Assembly: GCA_030066355.1 (NCBI GenBank)
Contig: JASJBU010000001.1
Coordinates: forward strand, 1-34,346
Source of the DNA: Gammaproteobacteria bacterium
Lineage (GTDB): Bacteria; Pseudomonadota; Gammaproteobacteria; Chromatiales; Chromatiaceae
DNA length: 34,346 bases
Direction of reading: 5' to 3'
The position numbers and the translations under genes were made by a program. Below are positions 27,011 through 34,346 of this stretch, piece by piece. The notes beneath the pieces were generated by a model. It saw only the letters and a list, made by a program, of their open reading frames with translations. It was not told where the DNA came from and did no database searches. The stretch's first letter is position 1. Each line of letters starts with the position of its first letter.

Positions 27011-27486
27011 CAAGAGCCGGTATCGAAGTCGTTACGGCAGGTCTTGATGATCAACCGGTCAAGGCTTCCCGGGGGATCACCTTGATCCCCGACACGACGC
27101 TCGATGACGTTATGGATGACGCATTCGATATGATCGTACTCCCCGGTGGTTTACCGGGTGCCGATCATCTGAACAACGATTCCCGTATCCTTTCCCTGTT
27201 AAAGCGCCTTGCGGCAGAAGGCAAATATACTGCCGCGATCTGCGCGGCCCCTAAGGTCTTGGCGAATGCAGGCCTGTTGGAGGGTCGTAGCGCGACAAGC
27301 TATCCCGGGGTCTTAGACAAGATGGATTTACCCGATGTGAGTGTCAATCTGGAACCGGTTCTGGTTGATGAGAGAGTGGTTACCTCGCGTGGGCCTGGCA
27401 CGGCGATGGATTTCGCTTTGGAGTTGATCGAGAGATTGGAAGGTAAGGAAAAGCGGAATCAGGTGGAAGCCGGATTGGTTCGTTAA
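26938..27486 (+). CDS. DJ-1/PfpI family protein (YajL/ThiJ type)
   Basis: A 182-residue protein with the DJ-1 flavodoxin-like fold. The N-terminus has VLVPLAQGCEELEAVTVTDL with the conserved Glu, DMIVLPGGLPGA follows, and the nucleophile elbow AAICAAPKVLA carries Cys102; ATSYPGVLDK and VVTSRGPGTAMDFALELIE complete the fold. Bacterial relatives such as YajL act as protein or nucleotide deglycases or chaperones under oxidative or electrophile stress; the exact activity is debated. The ATG lies inside yibQ, with AAGGTG 6 bases upstream, so translation is probably coupled. A stem-loop terminator follows the stop. Confidence 0.93.
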   Translation: MARVLVPLAQGCEELEAVTVTDLLTRAGIEVVTAGLDDQPVKASRGITLIPDTTLDDVMDDAFDMIVLPGGLPGADHLNNDSRILSLLKRLAAEGKYTAAICAAPKVLANAGLLEGRSATSYPGVLDKMDLPDVSVNLEPVLVDERVVTSRGPGTAMDFALELIERLEGKEKRNQVEAGLVR

Positions 27487-27516
27487 CAATGTTGAAATCA
27501 ATATATTAATTGTTAA
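27483..27516. repeat. Perfect 8-base inverted repeat at the end of the DJ-1 gene
   Basis: TTAACAAT (27483-27490) and ATTGTTAA (27509-27516) are exact inverted copies with an 18-base AT-rich spacer. The left arm covers the DJ-1 stop codon. It may be an operator for the downstream polysaccharide genes or part of the transcription end. Confidence 0.5.
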
Positions 27517-27522
27517 GTAACC

Positions 27523-27554
27523 AAAAGGAACAGTGGTATGTCTCTGTCCTTTTT
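27523..27554 (+). terminator. Rho-independent terminator after the gpmI-envC-ctpA-yibQ-DJ-1 run
   Basis: AAAAGGAACAG pairs with CTGTCCTTTTT around a 10-base loop, with one bulged A, and a run of five T closes the 3' side. Because the A-run mirrors the T-run, it may work in both directions. It marks the boundary between the housekeeping block and the AT-rich polysaccharide block. Confidence 0.7.
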
Positions 27555-27602
27555 AATTTCACGAAGCTAACAGGTTTTTAAGGAACAGGTTTAACTCCAA
27601 AT

Positions 27603-28961
27603 ATGCAAAAAGAAGTACAGCCGCTTCCGGTAAACATCCCCCAATATGTCTACCCAGAAGACGAAGTCAGCCTGGTTGATATTTGGCTGGTGATCCTTGA
27701 ACACAAAAATGTTTTTTGGAAGGTATTTTTCATTACACTGATATTGGGTTTTATCGTAGCGTTAATAATCCCAATAAAATATTCTATCACTTCGACTATC
27801 GATATTGGCCAAACGATACGAGATGATCAGGTCATCCTACTTGAATCTGCGGAATCAGTGAAAGCAAAACTTGAAAATGCATTGGTCCCAAAAATATTAA
27901 TCCAATATGATGATGAAGATATCAGGTTAACTGAATTTGATATAACAATACCAAAAAATAGCGATCTGGTACTCATAACAACCGAAGTTGAAGAGGATCA
28001 GGTTAGCCAGTTCGAAAAAATCGTGACTCAAATGGCGCAAGCGATTGAGCAGGATCATGAAAGGATATTAAGGCCAATAAGAGCCAGCATAAGAGAAACT
28101 ATCCTACAAAAGGAACTGGAATTGCAACTGGAAAATGATCAGAGAATTTATGAACCGATTATTAAAGACATGGAGTCGAAACTGAAGGGGGAGGAAGTAA
28201 ATTTGGCGAAACTTGAGGATCCAACGATACATGAACATAGAATAAAAGCACTGGAAATACAGATTGATAATGAAAAAAGTCAGTTGGAATCCCTCAAAGA
28301 AAGGGGAGCTATACTTAACTCAAAAAAGGAACGACTCAACCAGTTGAGTGATTTATTGATTTACCAGATTGCTGAATTGAAAGAGCAAATCAAGCGGGCT
28401 ATCAAAGTTCAGCAAGGTAGTGTTTCTGATGCTAAAAGTAGCGAACAAGGTATGACCATGCTCATGATCGATAATGAACTTCAACAAAATAGGACAAGGC
28501 TTTCATCACTTGAAGAGAGACTCTATATAGATCTGGAAAATCAACATGCTGATTTACAGAAAGAGATCAATGACAATAATCGTGATCAGATTCAACAGAC
28601 TGCCTTGATAGATGAAAAAGAAAAGAACCTAAAGAAATTTCTCGTGGAACATAGACTGAATGTTGAGAAACAGAAGACTGATATCATCACCATCAAGGCT
28701 CAGAAACTAAAAATACCGGCTGAACGCGAACAAAAAATAGCGGTTTTAAAACAAGAGATAATCAATCTTAATGAACGTCTTGAAAATATCTTAGAAACTC
28801 AATCCGTTGCTGAGCCAATGCGATCACAAGAGCCTGTCGGTCTTACTAAGATAATGTTATTTGCTTTTGCTATTGTTTTGGCTGGGTTTATTGCGGTAAT
28901 GAGTACATTTATCATTCAATTCAGGTCTAAGGTACAGTCTCAGTTAGCTGAAAGCAAATGA
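27603..28961 (+). CDS. Wzz-like polysaccharide chain-length/co-polymerase protein with long coiled coil
   Basis: A 452-residue inner-membrane protein with the polysaccharide co-polymerase plan: cytoplasmic N-terminus with VSLVDIWLVILEHKN, first membrane helix (about residues 37-58, VFWKVFFITLILGFIVALII), a long periplasmic helical region rich in Gln, Glu and Lys (about 140-400), and a second membrane helix near the C-terminus (LFAFAIVLAGFIAVMSTFII). The Pro-containing lead-in SVAEPMRSQEPVGLTKIM is in the position of the Wzz proline-rich motif. No Walker kinase domain is present. The coiled-coil part is longer than in O-antigen Wzz, nearer to GumC-type proteins. Base composition is markedly AT-rich compared with the genes to its left. 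Confidence 0.75.
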   Translation: MQKEVQPLPVNIPQYVYPEDEVSLVDIWLVILEHKNVFWKVFFITLILGFIVALIIPIKYSITSTIDIGQTIRDDQVILLESAESVKAKLENALVPKILIQYDDEDIRLTEFDITIPKNSDLVLITTEVEEDQVSQFEKIVTQMAQAIEQDHERILRPIRASIRETILQKELELQLENDQRIYEPIIKDMESKLKGEEVNLAKLEDPTIHEHRIKALEIQIDNEKSQLESLKERGAILNSKKERLNQLSDLLIYQIAELKEQIKRAIKVQQGSVSDAKSSEQGMTMLMIDNELQQNRTRLSSLEERLYIDLENQHADLQKEINDNNRDQIQQTALIDEKEKNLKKFLVEHRLNVEKQKTDIITIKAQKLKIPAEREQKIAVLKQEIINLNERLENILETQSVAEPMRSQEPVGLTKIMLFAFAIVLAGFIAVMSTFIIQFRSKVQSQLAESK

Positions 28962-29002
28962 GTTGTGTATGTCAACTTTTTAAACTTAGTTTGGCCTGGT
29001 AA

Positions 29003-30427
29003 TTAATAGACATTTTTTCCTACAAATCCTTTGAACAAGGTAAGAAATATAATTTTAAGGTCAAACCAGAGTGACCAGTTTTCAATATAAAATAAATCAT
29101 ACTCCACACGGCGTTTCATTTTATCTAATGTGTCTGTTTCCCCTCGCCAGCCATTGATCTGAGCCCACCCAGTGATCCCCGGTTTGACGCGATGCCTCTG
29201 CATGTAATCATCGATCTGATCTTTGTAAAGTTCGTTATGTGCTACGGCATGTGGTCTGGGACCGACTATGGACATTCTTCCCTGTAGCACGTTATAAAAT
29301 TGAGGTAGTTCATCGAGACTCGTACGGCGTAGAAAAGCCCCAAACTTCGTGATTCGGCTGTCTTTCTTCGAGGCCTGAGTTACCGTTCCATTTGATTCTT
29401 CATGTACAACCATGGTTCTAAATTTATAGACTTTAATGGGCTTGCCATCCCAGCCATAACGCATCTGTTTGAAAAGAATGGGACCTGGGGAACTCAATTT
29501 GATGCCAATCGCAATGATGATGGCGAAGGGTATGACTATGATTAAAAATAAAAAGCCTAACAGTCTATCTTCCAACCCTTTAATGATACGGTTGCTTCCT
29601 GTCATGGGTGATGCACTGATATCCAGAACGGGAATGCCCGCGATTTCAGTAATCGAATGATTCAGCAATCTAAACCCAAAAATATCTGGTACCAGTCTTA
29701 CTGTAACCGTGCTGTGTCGCAATAAATTAAGTATCTCGTGCATTCTATTTTCTGCCCGTAACGGAAGTGCCAGCCACACTTCATCCAACTGCTTTTCACC
29801 AGACATTAATAAATTGACGCCTTTTTCAACCGAAATTACTGGTATTCCTGTGTTTCCTACATTTTCATATGACCGGTTTTTTCTATCGTCCCAGAATGCG
29901 ACAAGATCGTAACCGACCCAATCTGCTTGGGTAAGCTGTGAAAAGGTCCTTTTTCCAAGCGTTCCGGCGCCGATGATTGCAATTTGTTTCCGGTTCCATC
30001 CATGTTTTCTTATGTAATCAAAAATTGACTGGATGAAGATACGCGAGACTATTAGCAATAGCCAAGTATGTACTAACCAATGACCAGCCCAAATACGAGA
30101 ATAATAAGCGCCTGACTTTACACTAAAGGCAATGATTACGAGGAGAAAGCTTGTTGAAAACCAGGCGAGCGTTATCACCCAAAGTTGTTTGATTACCCGC
30201 TTACCACGCCATGAATGATATATGTTGAAGGCCGGAAATATCAGCGCCGCAAGTAAAACTCCGAGTATGATTGCCGTCTCATATCGTGTATCGAGAGAGA
30301 TATGACCGAAACGATAGTAGTGAGCACTGATGGCTCCCAATATAACCATTAGTAAATCGAATGCACGTATAAACAAGGATAATAGTGGATTGAATTCCTT
30401 GAATAGTCCATGTTTGTACATATTCAT
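29003..30427 (-). CDS. Undecaprenyl-phosphate sugar phosphotransferase (WcaJ/PHPT type), initiating exopolysaccharide synthesis
   Basis: A 474-residue polyisoprenyl-phosphate hexose-1-phosphate transferase. It has four N-terminal membrane helices (to about residue 135), a Rossmann-like CoA-binding-type domain (KQIAIIGAGTLGKRTFSQL and following), a further membrane segment (GFLFLIIVIPFAIIIAIGI) and the C-terminal bacterial sugar transferase domain with GPILFKQMRYGWDGKPIKVY, KFRTM, RRTSLDELPQFYNVLQG, MSIVGPRPHA and VKPGITGWAQINGWRGETD. It transfers glucose-1-phosphate or a related sugar phosphate from a UDP-sugar to undecaprenyl phosphate, the first step of glycan assembly. The gene is convergent with the Wzz-like gene and 41 bases away. 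Start: ATG 30427, with a second ATG two codons on. Confidence 0.93.
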   Translation of the reverse strand: MNMYKHGLFKEFNPLLSLFIRAFDLLMVILGAISAHYYRFGHISLDTRYETAIILGVLLAALIFPAFNIYHSWRGKRVIKQLWVITLAWFSTSFLLVIIAFSVKSGAYYSRIWAGHWLVHTWLLLIVSRIFIQSIFDYIRKHGWNRKQIAIIGAGTLGKRTFSQLTQADWVGYDLVAFWDDRKNRSYENVGNTGIPVISVEKGVNLLMSGEKQLDEVWLALPLRAENRMHEILNLLRHSTVTVRLVPDIFGFRLLNHSITEIAGIPVLDISASPMTGSNRIIKGLEDRLLGFLFLIIVIPFAIIIAIGIKLSSPGPILFKQMRYGWDGKPIKVYKFRTMVVHEESNGTVTQASKKDSRITKFGAFLRRTSLDELPQFYNVLQGRMSIVGPRPHAVAHNELYKDQIDDYMQRHRVKPGITGWAQINGWRGETDTLDKMKRRVEYDLFYIENWSLWFDLKIIFLTLFKGFVGKNVY

Positions 30428-30726
30428 ATTTACACAAATAGTAGAGAAAATAAGGATTTTACCTGATGGGAAGCATCATTGCCGTATCTAAAGTAAATGG
30501 ATGATATGATAGTCCATTGTCTGATCACAATTTTGGGGTAGTTTAAGGAAAATTGCTGGCCCATCGCCATTCAGAAAGGATAAACTACTCCACTTCCAAC
30601 GCATGTCGATCTGATTGTCTCAACCTTCGTCTGATCCAATACCTCACAGTTATTCTGCAAAATTTATCTCTACATCCGAGATCTCGTTAAAGCCAAAAGA
30701 CGAAACCACCATTCTCAATAAACTTT
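30428..30726. repeat. Gene-free stretch upstream of the rmlA remnant, with an 11-base inverted repeat
   Basis: No coding frame is recognisable in these 299 bases. GGGGTAGTTTA (30535-30545) and TAAACTACTCC (30581-30591) are inverted copies matching at 10 of 11 positions with a 35-base spacer, and a shorter AATGGA/TCCATT pair (30496-30518) lies just before. They could be ends of a decayed small mobile element or a promoter-region structure. No transposase fragment was recognised. Confidence 0.4.
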
Positions 30727-31020
30727 ATGTCTAATATTTACAAAGCAATTGTTTTCGCTGGTGGAACTAGCACATGTCCTCATCCCTTGACATGGTCTGT
30801 TAGTAAACAGTTGATAGCGGTCTATGACAAGCCAATGATTTATTATCCGCTTTCTATACTGATGCTTGCTGGTATTAAAGAGAGATAAATAATCACAACA
30901 CCATATGATCAAAATGTATTTAATAACTTACTGGGCTCAGGAAGTGATTGAGGTATAGAATTGAGTTATGCGAATCAGCCAAGCCCGGATTGTTTAGCAC
31001 AGGCACTTACTATGCAATAA
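30727..31020 (+). pseudogene. rmlA: rmlA (rfbA) remnant: glucose-1-phosphate thymidylyltransferase, N-terminal third, with stops
   Basis: One continuous frame from the ATG reads like RmlA: an AGG nucleotide-binding segment, [58 protein letters not shown]. It is broken by TAA at 30886-30888, TGA at 30949-30951 and TAA at 31018-31020. The signature GGxGTRLxPLT has become [11 protein letters not shown], losing the conserved Arg, which argues against any activity. Only about 97 of roughly 290 codons remain before the sequence passes directly into an rmlD remnant, so a deletion removed the rest of rmlA. An intact enzyme would make dTDP-glucose, the first step to dTDP-rhamnose. Confidence 0.9.
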
Positions 31021-31036
31021 ATATGGTCTGATAATA

Positions 31037-31814
31037 ATGGCTACAAGTTATAGAGATGTCGATATAACGAGCCTAGAAGATGTCAGCACTGTCATTGATT
31101 AAGTAAAACCTGATTTAGCTATCAATGCAGCAGTACTCACTGTAGGTGATGATGTAGAAGAAAGATCAGAGCTAGCTTATTCAATAAACAGAGATGGTCC
31201 AATAAACCTTTCATAGTTTTTTTTCAATCAGCGAATATCAACATTTTAACTATCGACAGAATATATTTTCGATGGCAAGAAAAGAGGCCCATAATTAGAG
31301 GATGACTAGCCGAATCCGCAAAGTATCTAAGGTCTTAGTAAGCTAGAAGATGAGCAGATCGTCAGGAAATATTTAGATGAGCATATTATCTTACGATTTG
31401 TTTGGGTATTCTCCAGAACAGGCCAGAGTTATGTCAAAACAATGCTTATTTTGAGTGGAGAAAGAAAAGTACTTGTCGTGTGGTTAGCGATAAACACGGT
31501 TGCCCAACATGGGTCGGTGACATCGAGGATGTGTTACTAAATATCGCGAAGCCTTATCTATTAGAGCAAACCTTTCCCTGGGGTATTTACCATTATGTGG
31601 ATAATCCACCGACTACTTGGTATGGTTTTACAAAGGCTATTATGGACATGGCTAAAGGGAAGGGATTACTCAATCAGGTCCCCCTATAGTTGTACCATTA
31701 TCGACTAAAGACTATCCGACTGTTGCATATGCCCCATATGCTCAATCCTCATATGCGATAAAATTACAAGGGAGCTCGATATCACAAAATAAGGCGTATA
31801 GGCCTTTATATTGA
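31037..31814 (+). pseudogene. rmlD: rmlD (rfbD) remnant: dTDP-4-dehydrorhamnose reductase, stops and frameshifts, N-terminus missing
   Basis: The translation follows RmlD from about residue 30 to the C-terminus: YRDVDITSLEDV, VKPDLAINAA, EERSELAYSINRDGPINL, LSTEYIFDGKK, GLSKLEDEQIVRKYL, HIILRFVWVFS, then in another frame VVSDKHGCPTWVGDIEDVLL and WGIYHYVDNPPTTWYGFTKA, and after a further shift VPLSTKDYPTVAYAPYA. The first frame holds six stops (the first is TAA at 31100-31102), at positions where relatives have Gln, Tyr or other residues one base away, and there are frameshifts near 31475 and near 31685. The N-terminal GxxGxxG motif is lost in the junction with rmlA. The 31402-31689 open frame is just the third quarter of this pseudogene. 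Confidence 0.92.
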
Positions 31815-31836
31815 TTTTGGATAGTTTGTTAATACA

Positions 31837-32877
31837 GTGAAACACAACCCTCAAAAGCTTTTAATCACTGGTGGTGCAGGATTCATTGGATGTAATTTTG
31901 TCCATTATTGGCTTAGGACATATCCAAATGAAAAAGTGATTGTACTGGATGCACTCACCTACGCCGGTAATCGTGATAATCTGTCTGTATTTGAAGGAAA
32001 TCCAAATTTTCAATTTGTCCAAGGAAATATTCTCAATACTTCTTTAGTAGAAAGATTGCTCGAAAGAGAGCAGATTGACACAATTGTACATTTCGCTGCC
32101 GAGTCACATGTTGATCGATCAATTCAAAACCCGGATGTATTTCTCAAGACAAATATAGAAGGTACGCATTCACTGCTAAAGGCAGCAAAAAGAATCTGGC
32201 TTGATAGAGGTTGTGCTAACCATCGTTTCCATCATATTTCTACCGATGAGGTTTACGGAAGTTTAAAACCTAATGAACCTGCATTCACTGAACATCACCA
32301 ATATCTTCCTAACTCCCCGTATGCGGCTAGTAAAGCAAGTGCAGATCTTCTTGTTCGGAGTTATCACCATACCTATGGTTTGAAGACTACGATTAGTAAT
32401 TGTTCAAATAACTTTGGTCCCTTTCAATTTCCAGAAAAATTAGTACCACTTGTCATAGTAAATTGTGTGAAGAAGAGACAATTGCGAATTTATGGAAGTG
32501 GTACACAAATTCGTGATTGGTTATACGTGGAAGATCATGTAAAAGGCATTGATCTTATAATTCGAAAAGGTGTCGTAGGTAATACATATAATATTGGGGG
32601 AGGAAATGAAATACGTAATATAGGAATAGTCAATATGATTTGTAATTATATGGATAAGTATCATCCATTCGGATCACCACACAAGTCTCTTATTACCTAT
32701 GTTAAAGATAGAGCAGGTCACGATACACGATATGCGATTGATAGTTGCAAGATGTTAAATGAGTTGGGATATATGTCCAAAGAGTCAATGGAAACTGCGA
32801 TTCCTAAAACAATTATGTGGTATCTAAATAACACAACTTGGTGGTATAGAATTGTTAATGGTAGTTATAGAGTGTAA
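31837..32877 (+). CDS. rmlB: dTDP-glucose 4,6-dehydratase
   Basis: A 346-residue short-chain dehydrogenase-type enzyme turning dTDP-glucose into dTDP-4-keto-6-deoxyglucose. The NAD motif GGAGFIG (residues 12-18), the catalytic triplet Thr-Asp-Glu in HISTDEVYGSL, the YxxxK motif in SPYAASKASADL, and NCSNNFGPFQFPEKLVPL, RDWLYVEDH and DRAGHDTRYAIDSCKM are all present, so it looks functional. The start is GTG with no clear ribosome site. It sits directly after the rmlA and rmlD remnants. If active, it needs dTDP-glucose from an RmlA encoded elsewhere. Codon use and AT content match the neighbouring glycan genes rather than the left part of the window. Confidence 0.9.
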   Translation: MKHNPQKLLITGGAGFIGCNFVHYWLRTYPNEKVIVLDALTYAGNRDNLSVFEGNPNFQFVQGNILNTSLVERLLEREQIDTIVHFAAESHVDRSIQNPDVFLKTNIEGTHSLLKAAKRIWLDRGCANHRFHHISTDEVYGSLKPNEPAFTEHHQYLPNSPYAASKASADLLVRSYHHTYGLKTTISNCSNNFGPFQFPEKLVPLVIVNCVKKRQLRIYGSGTQIRDWLYVEDHVKGIDLIIRKGVVGNTYNIGGGNEIRNIGIVNMICNYMDKYHPFGSPHKSLITYVKDRAGHDTRYAIDSCKMLNELGYMSKESMETAIPKTIMWYLNNTTWWYRIVNGSYRV

Positions 32878-32985
32878 AAAATAATTATAAATAATATTAA
32901 ATCTCTATGAGAATATAATGGTTTATAAATTGTATGACAGATTAATTTTTAAACACTATGTTTAATTTATTAACTTGATAAGATA

Positions 32986-34263
32986 GTGGATATTATAAAA
33001 TTTATAAAAAAAAGTTCCTTAGTGCTTGTAGCTAGGTCGACAGGTGCAGCTTTAGCTTTCATTATTATAGTAGTTTTTGCTCGATTACTAGATGTAAGTG
33101 AATTTGGTATATATTCTTTTTCTATTTCATTGATAACTATATTATCAGTGATAACTAGATTCGGTTTTGATAATGTTTTATTAAAGCGTGTCTCATATTA
33201 TAAAAATATAAATCCTAGAAAAGCGAAAGGATATATAACTACGGCGCTTAAAATTGTTATCTATTTAGGCTTGTTATTTTCTTTAGCATTACTTTTATTT
33301 AGTGAATTTCTCTATTCAATCATTATTGATGATATTAAATTCTCTGATACATTAAAATTACTTGGCGTGTGTACAATACCTTTAGCCATAAATGTTGTAT
33401 TTGGTGAAGTGTTAAAGGCATACGATAAACCAATATTAGCTACACTCTTTCAAACTGTTTTAACACCTTGCATCACACTTGCTTTTATTTACGTATATTC
33501 ACTTTATAGTGATGTAAATTTATATGTGGTGAATATGTCTGTAACAATCGGATATTTCTCTATAGCAGTCATTCTTCTGGTTTATATTAATCATTTAACA
33601 AAAAAAATAATTAAAAAGGATATTGAATATATGCGCCTAGTGAAAGAAGGGTGGCCAATGTTGTTAATATCATCAGGCGCACTTATTTTAAGTTGGTCTG
33701 ATGTGCTCGTACTTGGAATTTTTTCGGACCCTGAAGCTGTAGGTATATATTCAGCCGCATCAAGAACAGTATTAGTTACCTCATTAATACTAATAGCGAT
33801 AAATTCAATAACAGCTCCAAAGTATGCTGTGTTATATAAAATAAAAGACAATGTAGAAATAACTAAACTTGCACAATTTACTTCAAGTATTTTATTTTTT
33901 ATTGTGGTTTTTCCCACGTTTATTTTATTGTACTTTCCAGATTATATAATGGGATTGTTTGGTGATGAATACATAGAAGGAAGTAATGCATTAGTTATTT
34001 TGACTATAGGGCAATTCTTTAATGTAGTATGTGGTTCTGTTGGTTATTTGTTGATGATGACAGGTAAAGAAAAAATATTTAGAGACATTTTGCTTAAAGT
34101 TTCAGTCATTAATATAGTATTAAGTATATTATTAGTAAGGGATTTCGGTTATCTAGGTGTTTCAGTGGCGACAAGTGTTTCTGTAATAATGTGGAATGTT
34201 TGGGCGATGTATGAAGTAAAAAAACACCTTGGTTTCTGGACAATCAAGATTTTTAATTTTTAG
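32986..34263 (+). CDS. Oligosaccharide flippase (Wzx / MATE-like polysaccharide biosynthesis protein)
   Basis: A 425-residue membrane protein with about 12 hydrophobic helices and the Wzx/RfbX plan: the N-terminal KSSLVLVARSTGAALAFIII and VFARLLDVSEFGIYSFSIS segments are classic for the family, and a second repeat starts around KEGWPMLLISSGALILSWSD. It should move lipid-linked oligosaccharide across the inner membrane before polymerisation. The frame starts at a GTG after an AT-rich 108-base gap and has no clear ribosome site; no earlier in-frame start exists before a stop. Very AT-rich, as usual for wzx genes, which are often horizontally exchanged. Confidence 0.9.
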   Translation: MDIIKFIKKSSLVLVARSTGAALAFIIIVVFARLLDVSEFGIYSFSISLITILSVITRFGFDNVLLKRVSYYKNINPRKAKGYITTALKIVIYLGLLFSLALLLFSEFLYSIIIDDIKFSDTLKLLGVCTIPLAINVVFGEVLKAYDKPILATLFQTVLTPCITLAFIYVYSLYSDVNLYVVNMSVTIGYFSIAVILLVYINHLTKKIIKKDIEYMRLVKEGWPMLLISSGALILSWSDVLVLGIFSDPEAVGIYSAASRTVLVTSLILIAINSITAPKYAVLYKIKDNVEITKLAQFTSSILFFIVVFPTFILLYFPDYIMGLFGDEYIEGSNALVILTIGQFFNVVCGSVGYLLMMTGKEKIFRDILLKVSVINIVLSILLVRDFGYLGVSVATSVSVIMWNVWAMYEVKKHLGFWTIKIFNF

Positions 34264-34285
34264 AAAACTTCAGGATAAAAGAAAA

Positions 34286-34346
34286 TTGAACAATCTAGTA
34301 TTCATTATATCATTGCCTAGATCAGGCTCCACTCTAATCCAGAGGA
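34286..34346 (+). CDS. Sulfotransferase family protein, N-terminal start (cut by window edge)
   Basis: From a TTG at 34286, with AGGA about 10 bases upstream, the frame reads MNNLVFIISLPRSGSTLIQR and runs off the window. The PRSGSTLIQR segment is the 5'-phosphosulfate-binding loop that opens sulfotransferases, which move sulfate from PAPS to a sugar, lipid or protein. Only about 20 residues are visible, so the family is likely but the substrate is open. It lies 22 bases after the flippase gene and is probably co-transcribed. Its presence suggests a sulfated glycan; the APS kinase cysC elsewhere in the window could supply PAPS. Confidence 0.7.
   Translation, partial: MNNLVFIISLPRSGSTLIQR

Noticed and set aside
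31402-31689. A separate 95-residue gene
   Set aside because: It is the third quarter of the rmlD remnant in one of its shifted frames; its first 26 residues are out of phase.
30727-31690. Stop codon read-through or recoding to express rmlA and rmlD
   Set aside because: All three stop codons occur, frameshifts are also present, and conserved residues such as the RmlA signature Arg are lost, which is what decay looks like.
1-34346. CRISPR arrays, tRNA or rRNA genes, intact insertion sequences, phage genes
   Set aside because: I read for regular short repeats, cloverleaf-like ends, transposase motifs and phage structural genes and found none that I could support.

Overview
This window looks like a chromosomal segment of a gammaproteobacterium. 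The evidence is a run of gammaproteobacterial housekeeping genes in familiar order (a YibN-type rhodanese, secB and gpsA on one strand; gpmI, envC, ctpA and yibQ on the other), plus ntrC, hemE, cca, trmL and a cytochrome c'. A Chromatiales-type or sulfur-oxidising relative would fit the cytochrome c', the persulfide-sensor-like ArsR protein and the FAD/Fe-S fusion oxidoreductase, but that placement is inference.

Layout. 1-5.5 kb: the 3' end of ntrC, a small unknown gene, endonuclease V (reverse strand), hemE, a beta-hydroxyacid dehydrogenase coupled to an unknown acidic protein, and a small secreted protein. 5.6-10.4 kb: a 1285-residue FAD/Fe-S oxidoreductase (reverse), cytochrome c' (forward) and a PilZ protein (reverse). 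10.6-16 kb: a DUF4124-type coiled-coil protein overlapping cca, a TraB-family membrane protein (reverse), cysC, a small lipoprotein and an AI-2E/PerM-type membrane protein. 16-21.7 kb: an HDOD protein and a class 1B-like dihydroorotate dehydrogenase (reverse), trmL (forward), then the reverse-strand gpsA-secB-rhodanese block and an ArsR-family regulator. 21.8-27.5 kb: gpmI-envC-ctpA-yibQ-DJ-1, tightly packed.

From about 27.5 kb to the end the DNA turns visibly AT-rich and the content becomes a surface-polysaccharide locus: a Wzz-like coiled-coil membrane protein, a WcaJ-type initiating phosphotransferase (reverse), a decayed rmlA fragment joined to a decayed rmlD, an intact-looking rmlB, a Wzx-like flippase and, at the very edge, the start of a sulfotransferase. 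A rho-independent terminator and an inverted repeat mark the boundary after the DJ-1 gene. This has the look of an acquired and partly eroding glycan cluster.

The best leads are: (1) a CCA-adding enzyme gene whose conserved flexible loop is shortened, which in other lineages marks CC-adding enzymes; (2) an ArsR-family regulator with a cysteine pair spaced exactly as in the persulfide sensors SqrR/BigR, beside a membrane-anchored rhodanese; (3) the rmlA/rmlD deletion remnant next to an intact rmlB; (4) a possible sulfated surface glycan, with a sulfotransferase in the glycan locus and an APS kinase elsewhere in the window. I did not find a wholly new multi-gene system, a CRISPR array, tRNA or rRNA genes, or an intact insertion sequence.
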